Shown: one piece after another, positions 53,614-63,494 of the stretch
Layout: the number at the start of each line of letters is the position of its first letter
How positions within the stretch are numbered: the stretch's first letter is position 1
Source of the DNA: Flavobacteriales bacterium
Lineage (GTDB): Bacteria > Bacteroidota > Bacteroidia > NS11-12g > UBA9320
Direction of reading: 5' to 3'
DNA: 64,000 nucleotides
Assembly (NCBI GenBank): GCA_020635355.1
Contig: JACJZW010000003.1
Coordinates: 175,547-239,546 of the forward strand
The notes under the pieces: generated by a model
Database searches by the model: none
The model's input: only the letters and a program-made list of their open reading frames with translations
Told to the model about the DNA's origin: nothing
Made by a program: the position numbers and the translations under genes

Positions 53614-55020
53614 TTAATGGGCTACAATAAGCTTTTGTCGAATCGTGGTGCCGTTCTGCTCTGTGCTTAACACGTAGGTTCCATTGGCAATGTGTTGCAC
53701 GTCAAGAAGCGCAGAAACCGCGTCAACTTCCTGATCGATGAGTACTTTTCCGGAAAGATCCATGAGCACTACCCGGTTAATGGTGCCATTGGATGCCTGA
53801 ACGGTAACCATGGCGTGAGCAGGGTTCGGGAAAATGGTCAATTCTCCGGTGGCAAATTCGCGTACAGAAACGTTGCCCTGAGATCCGGTTGTATCGGCTC
53901 CGCCAATCGTGCCTCCACCTGAACAAGCGGTAACCTGGGCAGAAAGATAACTGCCGTAGTCTACCAATTTGTTCACCGTTATATCATCACGGAAGTCTTT
54001 GATTCCAGCATCTATGTCGGCTGTATTGGTTGTTCCCCAATAGTTTTGCTGAAAGTCAATCGTGTCGGCCTGACCGGGGGTAGTACCTCCACGGAATTCA
54101 ACCGAATTCTTGCGGAAATTGAGAAAGTTATTATACCGAATCGTCATGTTGGCCGGAATGCCGCTGGACGAATAAGACTGGATAAATACATCCGCAGTAT
54201 CGAATGTGTTGTACGTCATTTCTAATGTAGCATTTGGTGCGGCATACGATACATCGAACATGTTGTATTTGAAATTCTCGAACAGATTGCACTCGAGTTT
54301 GATGTATTTATAGTTGCTGGACATTCGGATGCCACCGTTTCCAGAGAAGTTCCGGAAGGTGTTTTTCTTCAGTTCAGCATGTCCGGCCAGATACATTCCA
54401 TTCATGTTCTCACAGTAGTTGTCTGTGAAGTACAACGTGTGTTTGGCGGAAGTAGAACTGGACATGTACACCGGGTAACCATACGTCATGGTAACACCAC
54501 GGAATACACAATTTTCAACCGTTAAGTCAAAGGTGTCTTTGTATGCCTGAAAGTAAATGCAGTAATACTCGTCCATAAACTTACAATGGCTAACCATCAT
54601 AGGTGTTTCTTTCAGGTAAATGGCCCGGTAACCGGATGACTGATTGTTGCCAAGGAAGAGGCAGTATCGGAATTGAGAACCGGTAGAGGTGGTTGGGTCA
54701 TAACCCACCGACTTGTCGGTAAACTCAAACGATCCCTTTTGAAACTCAATGGCAGAATCTTTGGTTCCAACCGCGTACACTTCGCCATCTACAATGATTC
54801 GGAGTTTGTGGTCACTTGAAATAACTGTTGCACCTGGTTGAATGGTGAGTTTAACTCCTTCTTCAACCAGCACGTTACCTGTCACCATGTATGGGCTACC
54901 TGCAGCCGTCCATGTCTGATTGGTGGAAATAATAAAGGGTACCTGGGTTTGAGCGTAAGCCGTACCAACTGCCAGTATACCTACTAAAGCCAGCATTAAA
55001 ATTTGGTATGCGTTTTTCAT
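53614..55020 (-). CDS. Secreted right-handed beta-helix protein with T9SS sorting domain
   Basis: This 468-residue protein has a signal peptide (ILMLALVGILAVGTAYAQ). VPFIISTNQTWTAAGSPYMVTGNVLVEEG is a common N-cap of these proteins, followed by beta-helix rungs over about 55-330 (LTIQPGATVISSDHKLRIIVDG, FRYCLFLGNN, MVSHCKFMDEYYCIYF, LTVENCVFRG). The type A sorting domain begins LTIFPNPAHAMVTVQ and ends QKLIVAH. It probably acts on or binds extracellular polysaccharide, but no catalytic residues can be assigned. It is a divergent neighbour of the PKD giant. Confidence 0.85.
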   Translation of the reverse strand: MKNAYQILMLALVGILAVGTAYAQTQVPFIISTNQTWTAAGSPYMVTGNVLVEEGVKLTIQPGATVISSDHKLRIIVDGEVYAVGTKDSAIEFQKGSFEFTDKSVGYDPTTSTGSQFRYCLFLGNNQSSGYRAIYLKETPMMVSHCKFMDEYYCIYFQAYKDTFDLTVENCVFRGVTMTYGYPVYMSSSTSAKHTLYFTDNYCENMNGMYLAGHAELKKNTFRNFSGNGGIRMSSNYKYIKLECNLFENFKYNMFDVSYAAPNATLEMTYNTFDTADVFIQSYSSSGIPANMTIRYNNFLNFRKNSVEFRGGTTPGQADTIDFQQNYWGTTNTADIDAGIKDFRDDITVNKLVDYGSYLSAQVTACSGGGTIGGADTTGSQGNVSVREFATGELTIFPNPAHAMVTVQASNGTINRVVLMDLSGKVLIDQEVDAVSALLDVQHIANGTYVLSTEQNGTTIRQKLIVAH

Positions 55021-55356
55021 GTTGAGATTTTCTTTTTTTAATCTTCACTAGTTAAGACGAAGCATTTTTAAAACGTTGCACTTCGCAATTAGATCATTAG
55101 ATTAAACTGGGATGATGGCGCAAGATACGCTATCCCTTTTGAAGTCATTTGGGCCAAAGGCCGTGCCTGAGGCAACTTAATGGGTTTGAGAATCATCTGA
55201 CCTAAGAACACGTTTGTGGTTTGCGATCCAAGCCCTTCCTTAAACACCGAGCAGGTACCTTGAATGGATGGATGCCAATGACCATAAATTGATAACATAA
55301 TTATGATTATGTGACGGTGACCCTGAAGCCAACAACCAATAACTTCGCACTGGAAG
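55021..55356. other. Intergenic region between divergent secreted-protein genes
   Basis: This 336-base gap must hold the divergent promoters. I see a perfect 10-base palindrome CATAATTATG near 55298-55307 and a TAACTTCG word at 55340-55347, ten bases before the plus-strand ATG, which resembles the TAnnTTTG element. A 97-codon minus-strand frame (55089-55382) has no recognisable features and overlaps the plus-strand start; I do not annotate it. Confidence 0.5.
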
Positions 55357-58300
55357 ATGCACCATCTCTCTAAACCGAACAATCCATGTCAACGGATAAT
55401 GGGCACCATGTGCCTGTTGTTTTTGTTGGTATTCGGAACATCAGAGGTGGGTGCTCAGATCACGGCAAACTTCACCGCCGATACCACTAAGGGATGCACA
55501 CCTGTCACCATCAACTTCAAAGATTTAAGTACGGGAAATAATCTTCGTTACTTGTGGGTATTTGGCAATGGCAATGTGAGCACCCTTCAGCATCCCCAGG
55601 CCATCTACTACCAACCGGGAATTTATGAAGTGAGTTTGACCATCAATGACACTTCCGGTCATCAGGATACCAAAACGATCAAACAATACATCCACGTATT
55701 TAAAAGTCCGAAAGCAAATTTCTCCGGAGCACCCCTTTCCGGATGCACTCCTTTGGCATCAACATTCACGCATAACTCGGTGCGTGGTGATGGAAAAATC
55801 ACGAGCTTCATTTGGGATTTTGGCGATGGAAATACATTAAAAGATTCCGTAGGTGCCCATGTCTACAAAGCGCAAGGAAAATTCAATGTCTCCCTGGTGG
55901 TTGTTGATGAGAACGCCTGTCAGGATAAAAAATACATTCCGCAGTATGTGGAAGCCTTACCCAGTCCGGTACCCGCTATTTCGGCGGCCAACCGATATTA
56001 CTGCGTGGCACCATTTGCGGTTGATTTTAACAACACCACAGCTGGTTTGCAAAGTTCAGATTCCTACTTGTGGGAATTTGGGGATGGGTCAACCTCAACC
56101 CAGCTAAACCCATCTCACACGTACACGTCCAAGGGGTCTTTTAATGTTACCCTCACCGTCACTAAAGCGAATGGTTGTCAGGGTAAGAAGACCTTTCCTG
56201 CCTTTGTGGTGATAGACGATATAAAGCCTGATTTTGTGGCAGAGTCCACCAAAGCCTGTGCACCGGCAAAGATCCGTTTTACCAATATCACCCAACCTAC
56301 TCAAAAAGGCGTAACCTTCGAGTGGACGTTTTCGGATGGTAGCAAGCAAAACGGGGAGGAGATTGTGCATGAGTTTAAGAAGTCAGGGACATATGATGTG
56401 ACGTTAAAAGCGGTGATGGACAGCAAGTGTCAGGCAACCTCAACCAAATCGGCGTACATCAAAATTGATGATACACCGGAGGCCCTTTTCACCATGAGCG
56501 ACTCCCTTGCGTGCAAGATTCCTAAGAACATAATCCTCACCAATAAATCAACCAATTCAACGTCCATCGAATGGTTTATTGACGGGAAATTGGAGAGCAC
56601 CCAGCAGATTGTAGCTCATCAGATAACGACATTCGGAAATCATGAAATTAAACTGATAGCCAGCAATTTTTTAGGGTGTACCGATACCTTGATTAAAATG
56701 TTCCGAATGGAGGCACCGGAGGTCACCATTCATCCGAAATCTGCAGAGGGATGTGCCCCGTTTAATACCAGCTTTCAACGCAATGTAAAATCGTTTGAGG
56801 CGGTGACATCATACGATTGGACCTTTGAACCCGGCAAACAGGAATCTAACAGCAATGAGACCGTCTCCCATACCTTTCAAAACCCAGGAAACTACGACGT
56901 TATTCTGGCTGTGGTAACCGCTTCGGGTTGTAAAGCGGCCGATACGGTGAACATTCGGGTTGGGTTAAAAACCAAACCCAGTTTTCCGGCAGGGAAGGAC
57001 ACCTTGTGCAACAATGAATTGGACACCTTTTTCAGCACGTCAAACGCCACCGGAGTGGATGTCCACTCGTGGACATGGAAATTGGTGACGGACGGTGACA
57101 CAAGTGATTTTTCATCCGAAGAGAATGGCGTGTTGAAGACGAAACATCCTCCAGCCACATACGGGGTGATGCTCATCACGGAAAACAACGGCTGTCTGGA
57201 TACCTTTTACGAAGCAAATAAGGTGACCATACTCGCTCCGTTGGCCCGCATTGCCCAGGAAGATCTGTTAATCTGTAACACCGACACGCTGCTTCGATCC
57301 AACGCGTCTATGGGCGAGGATAGCATCATCTGGGAAATCTACTGGCCAGCTGGCGTGCTTCGGGAAACACGGAACGATTCTCAACTAATACTTACCCGAA
57401 AGTACAACGGCCACAAGCTCATTCTATACGCGTTTAACAGTGAAACCGGATGCATGGATACCATGGAGAACAACCTGGAATTTCCATCGGTTACCACCAG
57501 AGCATCGTTAGGCATGACCGGAACCTTATGTGCACCATCCACCTTACAGTTCAAAGCATCAGATGACGGCATACACGCACAAACGTGGTACGTGAACAAC
57601 GATACCCTCTATGGGCCTGATCAAACATTGGAATTCCCGGATCCGGGTGATTATACCGTGAAGCTGGTGGTTGAAAATCCGGCAAGCGGATGTAAAGACT
57701 CCACGATTTACCCCTTTACCGTTACCGGTCCCGAGGTGTCGGGTGAACTGGAAGGCGACGATGGATGTGCTCCACTCAAGATTAAACTAACCAACAACAG
57801 CAGCGTTTCTGGATTTTCAGAATTGTATTGGCTGATTGATACCACGAAGATCCCGGTGACCTCAGTTGGAACCATCAATCACACCTTATTAAAACCGGGG
57901 CCGGAGAACGATGGACAATACACCATCCGGCTCATTGGAAAGGATCAGAATGGTTGTGCAGGTACACAAGCCTTCCCCATTAAAGTGAAGGGGGTGATTG
58001 GCGCGGATATCAAGGTTCGACGCATCACGAAATGCCATGGGCGACACTTCATTTTTGAGGTAATAGCGCCCAATCACGACATCGATAAACTGGGTATAAG
58101 TTGGGATTTTGGCGATGGCAGAACATCCTCCACAGCGGTTAACAACGTTGAATATGCCCAGGATGGGAATTACAATCTGGTTCTTAAATTGACCGATACA
58201 ACAGGTTGTGTGACGGAGGTGAGAAAGGTAATCGACATTGAAAAGGAACGTCTCCACCCCGACTTTACAGCCGATAGTTTGGAGACCATTTGTCCGCCGT

Positions 58301-60666
58301 TATTTGTTCAGTTTCGTGACTTATCTACCACGGCACCCGGAAGGCTGATCACCAAGTGGTTGTGGGATTTTGGCGATGGCAGTTCATCGGTAGAACGAAA
58401 CCCATCCAAGCTCTATCTCTTCCCCGGAAATTATACGGTTAAGCTTTACCTGGAGGATGAAAACAAGTGCAGTGATTCCGTCACGATTAAGGATTTTGTA
58501 TTGGTTTCGGGTCCGTCCGGAACCTTTAGCTTCGATAAGAAACAAGGCTGTGTCCCATTGGATGTAAAATTCACAGCCACCGCCAAGGATGCCGTTAAAA
58601 CGGAGTTCGATATGGGAGATGGAACGGTGTACATCAACCAACTCAATTTTACCCATACCTATAAACAGGCCGGCCGATATATCCCGGTTTTGGTCCTAAC
58701 GGATTCGTTTGGCTGCACCTTTACCCATCCGCCCATCGATACCATCTACGTCTATGACCTGCCAAAGCCTCAGTTTGTCTCCAATGGGGTGTGCTTTGGT
58801 AAACCCATTGAGTTCAAGGCCATCAATGGCCCCAACGATGGTGAGATACAGGAATACAAATGGGAGTTCATCCAGGGAAGTACGAAACAGGAATTTGATG
58901 ATCCCAATCCGGTGGTCACCTTTACCGGAAAAATCAAACCAATTGTGCGATTAACAACCACCAACATCGCTGGTTGCTCAGGCACGTTTGAGGGTGAAGC
59001 CGAATTATCCAATCTGATCGCTGATTTTGAACCGGATACGAAGTTCAATTGCGTGGGGAATCTGATCACGGTTCACAGCACGGTAGAGAGTGATACCACG
59101 ATTACATCGTATAAATGGTTGGTTGGAGGACAAGAGTTTGACACCCCTTCGATTCAGTTTCTGGCCGATCAAATGGGACCTCAACACATTCTCTTCATCG
59201 TGACAAATGCATTGGGGTGTATTGACACATTGCAAACGGGTAAACTGGTGGTTGGAGACACGATACCTCCGCTGAACATTGAAATTTTAAGGGTAACCGT
59301 AAATGACGACCAAACGGTACAGTTGGACTTGAAACCCAGTACGGCTCCAGATTTTCAGTGTTATGAAATTTATAAGGACGGGTTAGGCGGGTATCAACAC
59401 CTGTTCAATGAATACGATCAGACCAAGACATCAATCCTCAACAACCTGAATAACACACTGCATAATGTGTATTGTTTCCGGGCAGATCAGCGCAATGCCT
59501 GTGGCGTTCTTTCGGATTCTGTACAATCCATCCCGCACTGTACCGTTGAATGTTCCGCACAAAGCGATACGAACCGAGCGGTGATATCCTGGAACAGATA
59601 CGCGGGTTGGGGGCAAGTTCGGCGATATGAAATCCTGCGTGAGGATCTCGAAAGTCCGGGATCTTTCGTGCCCATTGGACAAACCGCCTTTGACACCACC
59701 ACCTTCATTGATTCCAATATTGTGTGCCGGGTTGAACACACCTATAAGATCAAGGCGATTGAAGATTCAGGGAATAATCAAGTTTCTTTCAGCGATACCT
59801 GTAAGGCTCAGCCACTTTGGACATATCGGCCGGATCCCAATGAGTTGGTGCGAGCCAGTGTGGTAGACGATAAGTTTGTGACCATCGATTGGGACTCGGT
59901 GCATGGTTCACGCATACCCATCAAGCAATATGTGGTGCAGCGTTCCGATGACGGAGCCTTGTACTACCTCTCATGGACGTTTGAACCCAACGAATTCAAT
60001 TTAGAAGATAAAGACGTTCGGGTGGATGATCAGTCGTATTTCTATCGAACATTTGCCATTGATCAATGTAACGATACCAGCGCCATCCAAAATTTTGGCA
60101 AAACGATTTTACTGAAGGCTGATACAACCCATGATCAACGACCGCTTCTGAACTGGAGTACATATCAGGGCTGGGATGCCGGAGTGGACTTTTACATCGT
60201 GGAAATCAAGAATCCGGATGGATCTTTTTCCTACATCGGTCAAACAGCTTCCACAGACACCTCATTGGTTGATGAGATTACGAATCTGAATCAACGACCC
60301 AATTATTGCTATCGAATTATTGGTTATCGAAATGATGTTCCCGGGAAACCGCAGGTGGTGAGTATTAGTAACGAAGACTGCTCTCCCGTGCATTCCCAAC
60401 TCTACTATCCCAATGCATTTACCCCCAATTCTGATGACCTCAATGAAGGATTTGGAACTCCGGGTATCTACATCGTTGAATACCACATGAGCATCTATAC
60501 CCGATGGGGTGAAAAGATCTTCGAAACGTTTGATATGGACGAAAAATGGGATGGGACCTATCAGGGAGAGCCTGCCCAACAAGATGTGTATGCCGTGGTG
60601 GTTGAATCCCTAGGCGTTGATCGCATCCGCCGGGTTCATTACGGGACGATTACCTTGCTTAGATAA
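55357..60666 (+). CDS. Giant PKD-repeat protein with gliding-motility-type C-terminal domain (T9SS type B)
   Basis: This 1769-residue protein has an N-terminal signal (IMGTMCLLFLLVFGTSEVGAQ). About fifteen PKD-type domains of 80-90 residues follow over about 35-1330, with recurrent WDFGDG or WEFGDG, an NPxHxY element, G.Y.V.L.V and C at the start of each unit (KGCTPVTINF, SGCTPLASTF, TACAPAKIRF). Fibronectin-like beta domains cover about 1330-1670 (AVISWNRYAGWGQVRRYEIL). The C-terminus from about 1682 is the gliding-motility-associated domain: YYPNAFTPNSDDLNEGF, IYTRWGEKIFET, WDGTYQGEPAQQDVYAVVV. A surface adhesin-like role is likely. Opposite-strand frames are shadows. Confidence 0.92.
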   Translation: MHHLSKPNNPCQRIMGTMCLLFLLVFGTSEVGAQITANFTADTTKGCTPVTINFKDLSTGNNLRYLWVFGNGNVSTLQHPQAIYYQPGIYEVSLTINDTSGHQDTKTIKQYIHVFKSPKANFSGAPLSGCTPLASTFTHNSVRGDGKITSFIWDFGDGNTLKDSVGAHVYKAQGKFNVSLVVVDENACQDKKYIPQYVEALPSPVPAISAANRYYCVAPFAVDFNNTTAGLQSSDSYLWEFGDGSTSTQLNPSHTYTSKGSFNVTLTVTKANGCQGKKTFPAFVVIDDIKPDFVAESTKACAPAKIRFTNITQPTQKGVTFEWTFSDGSKQNGEEIVHEFKKSGTYDVTLKAVMDSKCQATSTKSAYIKIDDTPEALFTMSDSLACKIPKNIILTNKSTNSTSIEWFIDGKLESTQQIVAHQITTFGNHEIKLIASNFLGCTDTLIKMFRMEAPEVTIHPKSAEGCAPFNTSFQRNVKSFEAVTSYDWTFEPGKQESNSNETVSHTFQNPGNYDVILAVVTASGCKAADTVNIRVGLKTKPSFPAGKDTLCNNELDTFFSTSNATGVDVHSWTWKLVTDGDTSDFSSEENGVLKTKHPPATYGVMLITENNGCLDTFYEANKVTILAPLARIAQEDLLICNTDTLLRSNASMGEDSIIWEIYWPAGVLRETRNDSQLILTRKYNGHKLILYAFNSETGCMDTMENNLEFPSVTTRASLGMTGTLCAPSTLQFKASDDGIHAQTWYVNNDTLYGPDQTLEFPDPGDYTVKLVVENPASGCKDSTIYPFTVTGPEVSGELEGDDGCAPLKIKLTNNSSVSGFSELYWLIDTTKIPVTSVGTINHTLLKPGPENDGQYTIRLIGKDQNGCAGTQAFPIKVKGVIGADIKVRRITKCHGRHFIFEVIAPNHDIDKLGISWDFGDGRTSSTAVNNVEYAQDGNYNLVLKLTDTTGCVTEVRKVIDIEKERLHPDFTADSLETICPPLFVQFRDLSTTAPGRLITKWLWDFGDGSSSVERNPSKLYLFPGNYTVKLYLEDENKCSDSVTIKDFVLVSGPSGTFSFDKKQGCVPLDVKFTATAKDAVKTEFDMGDGTVYINQLNFTHTYKQAGRYIPVLVLTDSFGCTFTHPPIDTIYVYDLPKPQFVSNGVCFGKPIEFKAINGPNDGEIQEYKWEFIQGSTKQEFDDPNPVVTFTGKIKPIVRLTTTNIAGCSGTFEGEAELSNLIADFEPDTKFNCVGNLITVHSTVESDTTITSYKWLVGGQEFDTPSIQFLADQMGPQHILFIVTNALGCIDTLQTGKLVVGDTIPPLNIEILRVTVNDDQTVQLDLKPSTAPDFQCYEIYKDGLGGYQHLFNEYDQTKTSILNNLNNTLHNVYCFRADQRNACGVLSDSVQSIPHCTVECSAQSDTNRAVISWNRYAGWGQVRRYEILREDLESPGSFVPIGQTAFDTTTFIDSNIVCRVEHTYKIKAIEDSGNNQVSFSDTCKAQPLWTYRPDPNELVRASVVDDKFVTIDWDSVHGSRIPIKQYVVQRSDDGALYYLSWTFEPNEFNLEDKDVRVDDQSYFYRTFAIDQCNDTSAIQNFGKTILLKADTTHDQRPLLNWSTYQGWDAGVDFYIVEIKNPDGSFSYIGQTASTDTSLVDEITNLNQRPNYCYRIIGYRNDVPGKPQVVSISNEDCSPVHSQLYYPNAFTPNSDDLNEGFGTPGIYIVEYHMSIYTRWGEKIFETFDMDEKWDGTYQGEPAQQDVYAVVVESLGVDRIRRVHYGTITLLR

Positions 60667-60695
60667 TCTACCGTACCCTTGTCCTTTCAAAAAAG

Positions 60696-60752
60696 CATGC
60701 GAAATCAGGCATTCGACGCTGAGTCAAATCAGTGTTTCACTGATTTCGCATG
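60696..60752 (-). terminator. Nested hairpins acting as probable terminator of the VOC gene
   Basis: A perfect 13-base inverted repeat CATGCGAAATCAG (60696-60708) / CTGATTTCGCATG (60740-60752) is followed on the minus strand by six T, which fits termination of the gene at 60769-61149. Within and overlapping its right arm is a second perfect hairpin, AAATCAGTG (60726-60734) / CACTGATTT (60738-60746) with a 3-base loop. Both cannot form together. No T-tract follows on the plus strand. Confidence 0.7.
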
Positions 60753-60768
60753 ACTGAAAAAAGCCCAT

Positions 60769-61149
60769 TTACTCCTGGGAGTGCAAACCGATATTATTCC
60801 CCTCTGTATCCATGATAAAGGCAATGTTGCCGAATTCTCCAATGCTCATTTTAGGTGCAAGCACTTTCCCACCTGCTTCCTCAACACGAGCTAAAATCGG
60901 GTCCATGTTGGGATTTGCATTCAGGTAAACAATGGTTCCGGTCATCGCGGGTGTATGATTCTCACTCTGGACGATGGATCCGGTTGCTTTTCCTGAACCA
61001 GGTTGCCACGGGAAAAAGGCCATTTTAGACCCATCCATTTCCATGTCCTGCATTTGAATACCGAAAATGGTTTCATAGAATTTTTTACTTCTCACAACAT
61101 CTGTTGCAGGAATTTCAAACCAATTCAAGGAATTTGTACTTTGATCCAT
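60769..61149 (-). CDS. VOC-family (glyoxalase/bleomycin-resistance-like) protein
   Basis: This 126-residue protein has two beta-alpha-beta-beta-beta modules: NSLNWFEIPATDVVRSKKFYETIFG at the start and GTIVYLNANPNMDPILARVEEAGGKVLAP from about 70. GEFGNIAFIMDTEGNNIGLHS is the typical end. Members bind a metal between modules; possible ligands are His/Glu in the second half, including Glu113. Substrate unknown. It is divergent from a GlxA-type regulator with 147 bases between starts, so the regulator may control it. Confidence 0.85.
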   Translation of the reverse strand: MDQSTNSLNWFEIPATDVVRSKKFYETIFGIQMQDMEMDGSKMAFFPWQPGSGKATGSIVQSENHTPAMTGTIVYLNANPNMDPILARVEEAGGKVLAPKMSIGEFGNIAFIMDTEGNNIGLHSQE

Positions 61150-61256
61150 TTCTTAATTTAATTAGTTGATTTACAGTTAATAAGTGAATTTAGAATGCAA
61201 ACCTAGCACTTCAACTGTCAGGCTAAGGTGGCAATTCCCGACAACTTGAGGGGCTG

Positions 61257-61284
61257 TTTGAGCCACTTCCGTTATCTACATTTG
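61257..61284 (+). promoter_or_regulatory. Candidate Bacteroidetes promoter of the GlxA-type regulator
   Basis: TTTG at 61257-61260 and TACATTTG at 61277-61284 form a -33/-7 pair with 16 bases between, close to the Bacteroidetes primary sigma consensus TTTG/TAnnTTTG. The start codon is 13 bases after the -7 element, so the leader would be only a few bases. Spacing is slightly short. Confidence 0.4.
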
Positions 61285-61296
61285 ACCCTTTAAAGT

Positions 61297-62292
61297 ATGA
61301 CAAAACATATCAGTATTCTCGTCCCGGCCGGGGAATCCATTTTGAGCAGTGTAGTGGGTTCCTACAAGGTGTTTAATAAAGTGAATGAATATCTCGTTCA
61401 GACCGGAAGGCGGAAGGATCCTCTATTTAAGATCGATTTGGTTGGAATCCAACAAGAAACCGAGCTGTACGGTGGAACTTTTGCCATGAGACCAACGGCC
61501 ACCATTGACGAGATTAAACACACTGACCTCATTATTGTCACCACGATAAATGGAAATATCCCGGAAGAACTTCAACGAAACAGTCGCTTCATAACCTGGA
61601 TACAGGATCATCGACTGAACTCGAGATGTGAGGTAGCCAGTTTGTGTATGGGTGCATTCCTCCTGGCAGAAACAGGGCTTTTAGATGGTAAATCCGCCGC
61701 CACTCACTGGTTGGGCCATGATGCCTTTCGAGCAATGTATCCGAAGGTTAACCTCATGCCGGAAAAAATTATTACCGAAGACGACGGGATTTATACGAGT
61801 GGAGGAGCTTATTCCTTTTTAAACCTGCTATTGCATTTGGTCGAAAAGCACGCAGGAAGGGAAGTCGCCATTTTTTGCTCCAAACTATTCGAAATAGATT
61901 TTAACAGAAGTAATCAGAACGAATTTATCCTCTTCATGGGGCAGAAGGAACACTCTGATTCAGCCATCCGAAAAGCTCAGGATTTTATTGAGCATCATGT
62001 TGCAGATCGCATCAATATAGGTTCATTAGCCGATCATGTTGCGGTGAGTAGAAGAAGCTTTGTTCGCCGGTTTAAAAAGGCTACAGGGAATACGCCTTTG
62101 GAATACATACAACGAGTGAAAATTGAAGCAGCTAAAAAGATGTTCGAATCATCTCCTCAAAATGTAAGTGAAGTGATGTATGACATCGGTTACAGTGATA
62201 ACAAAGCCTTTCGAAATATCTTTCGAAAGTATACCGGTGTCTCTCCTCTGGAATACCGGTTGAAGTACAACTACGAGATGGCCGTGGTTTGA
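61297..62292 (+). CDS. GlxA-family transcriptional regulator (DJ-1/PfpI + AraC HTH)
   Basis: This 331-residue regulator has an N-terminal DJ-1/PfpI-like sensing domain (about 4-190) with the nucleophile-elbow Cys117 in ASLCMGAFLLAETG and AATHWLGHDAF. The C-terminal AraC/XylS helix-turn-helix covers about 230-325: IGSLADHVAVSRRSFVRRFKKATG and SEVMYDIGYSDNKAFRNIFRKYTG. It binds DNA and probably regulates the divergent VOC gene and itself; the effector is unknown. Length and domain order are typical. Confidence 0.92.
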   Translation: MTKHISILVPAGESILSSVVGSYKVFNKVNEYLVQTGRRKDPLFKIDLVGIQQETELYGGTFAMRPTATIDEIKHTDLIIVTTINGNIPEELQRNSRFITWIQDHRLNSRCEVASLCMGAFLLAETGLLDGKSAATHWLGHDAFRAMYPKVNLMPEKIITEDDGIYTSGGAYSFLNLLLHLVEKHAGREVAIFCSKLFEIDFNRSNQNEFILFMGQKEHSDSAIRKAQDFIEHHVADRINIGSLADHVAVSRRSFVRRFKKATGNTPLEYIQRVKIEAAKKMFESSPQNVSEVMYDIGYSDNKAFRNIFRKYTGVSPLEYRLKYNYEMAVV

Positions 62293-62322
62293 TGAGACTC
62301 TAAAGGGAATTCAGCTACTGTC

Positions 62323-62949
62323 TCAATGCTTAATGGGAATGAGCAGGTCCTCCACTACATCATATTCGAATAGATCGCCGGTTGTAGGGTCAATGAAGAT
62401 CCAATCATAATGCTCCCAGCGATCCGGAAGATGATGACCAATATCCACCATCAAATAAGCTTTTCCATCGCGCACCTCGTTGGAAGTCATAAACGAAAGC
62501 GATTCATCCGCAGGTACTTCCTGTTTCTCCCGATAGTGCACGAGATAAGCCTCAATGATGGAGTCGGTATTGAATGTTATTGGATCGGAAATAGAGGACT
62601 GATCCGGCATGGTTTCCTGCCGGACATACCGAATGGATCCATCGCTATGGGTCTCTAACCGGATGTGATTGGGAAATTCGTGACGCGTAAGATGATCTCC
62701 AATTTTGTGGCTGATGCCGGCTTGCATCACATCATTCAAATACAAGTTGTAATTCACAACCGCTGGTCCGGCCCATCCCAGGCAAGACTCTTTCTCGATG
62801 CGGAAGGAATCCAGTTCATACGTTTGCACAACATCGCATTTGGTGCCAAAGGCTCCTCCAATAATGCGAAGTCCTACCCATGCTAACACACCGAACAGGA
62901 CGATCACAAAGGCTACAATGAGTAGGGTGATTTTGAGATTACGCGACAT
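62323..62949 (-). CDS. Membrane-anchored protein of unknown function
   Basis: This 208-residue protein has one N-terminal transmembrane helix (ITLLIVAFVIVLFGVLAWVGL) and a soluble outside domain with three Cys (TKCDVVQ, ESCLGWAGP) and a beta-rich body ending DLFEYDVVEDLLIPIKH. No family recognised. Its start overlaps the end of the next upstream gene by 11 bases on the same strand, so the two are probably co-translated. Confidence 0.68.
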   Translation of the reverse strand: MSRNLKITLLIVAFVIVLFGVLAWVGLRIIGGAFGTKCDVVQTYELDSFRIEKESCLGWAGPAVVNYNLYLNDVMQAGISHKIGDHLTRHEFPNHIRLETHSDGSIRYVRQETMPDQSSISDPITFNTDSIIEAYLVHYREKQEVPADESLSFMTSNEVRDGKAYLMVDIGHHLPDRWEHYDWIFIDPTTGDLFEYDVVEDLLIPIKH

Positions 62950-63442
62950 GTCTTCGGCGGTTTTTGAGTTTCAGTTTTACCCCCGTTTTTTTCAACAGGT
63001 CGATCAATATTTCTTCCTGTCCTCCTAATGCAGACTTAGGTATCAAGTTGGCCGTTTGGCCAGACGAGTAGATCAAGAACCAATGCCGCAATTCTTCGAT
63101 TTTATGAATGCCGGACCAGTCCATTTCGGATGCAAACGTTTCACCGGAAACCCGTATGCGTTCGGAGTCCAACTCATAGGTCATCCGTTCGCTGAGTCGC
63201 TTATTCGTTTGAAAGATCTTTCTGGTACGCCAATAAACAGCTGTTACCAGATAAATGGGCATGATAATACCCACCATTAAACCTACTGAAGTTTGTTGGC
63301 TACCGGGAGTGAAGTGGAAAAGGGCGTTCAGGATAAATACACCTCCAATAATCAGAAACAACAACATGATCGGCCGGCGGAAGGTCAGATAAAACATCAG
63401 CTTCAAATACGGCTGGAATTCCAGTTTGGAGGTAAATGTCAT
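62939..63442 (-). CDS. YcxB-like membrane protein
   Basis: The ATG at 63442 gives 167 residues starting MTFTSKLEFQPYLKL; the longer frame from 63514 would overlap the upstream gene and add 24 atypical residues. Two transmembrane helices are seen at about 25-44 (RPIMLLFLIIGGVFILNALF) and 55-75 (GLMVGIIMPIYLVTAVYW). The end YELDSERIRVSGETFASEMDWSGIHKI, then FLIYSSGQTANLIPKSAL, matches the YcxB C-terminal domain (DUF). Function unknown; coupled to the downstream membrane-anchored protein. Confidence 0.75.
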   Translation of the reverse strand: MTFTSKLEFQPYLKLMFYLTFRRPIMLLFLIIGGVFILNALFHFTPGSQQTSVGLMVGIIMPIYLVTAVYWRTRKIFQTNKRLSERMTYELDSERIRVSGETFASEMDWSGIHKIEELRHWFLIYSSGQTANLIPKSALGGQEEILIDLLKKTGVKLKLKNRRRHVA

Positions 63443-63494
63443 GGAGGTCCTGATGTACCGAAGGTATGCATTGAATTTGATTTGACGGTCGGGT

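Noticed and set aside
55089..55382. 97-codon minus-strand frame between the beta-helix and PKD genes
   Set aside because: No recognisable domain, no signal, and it overlaps the start of the PKD gene on the opposite strand.
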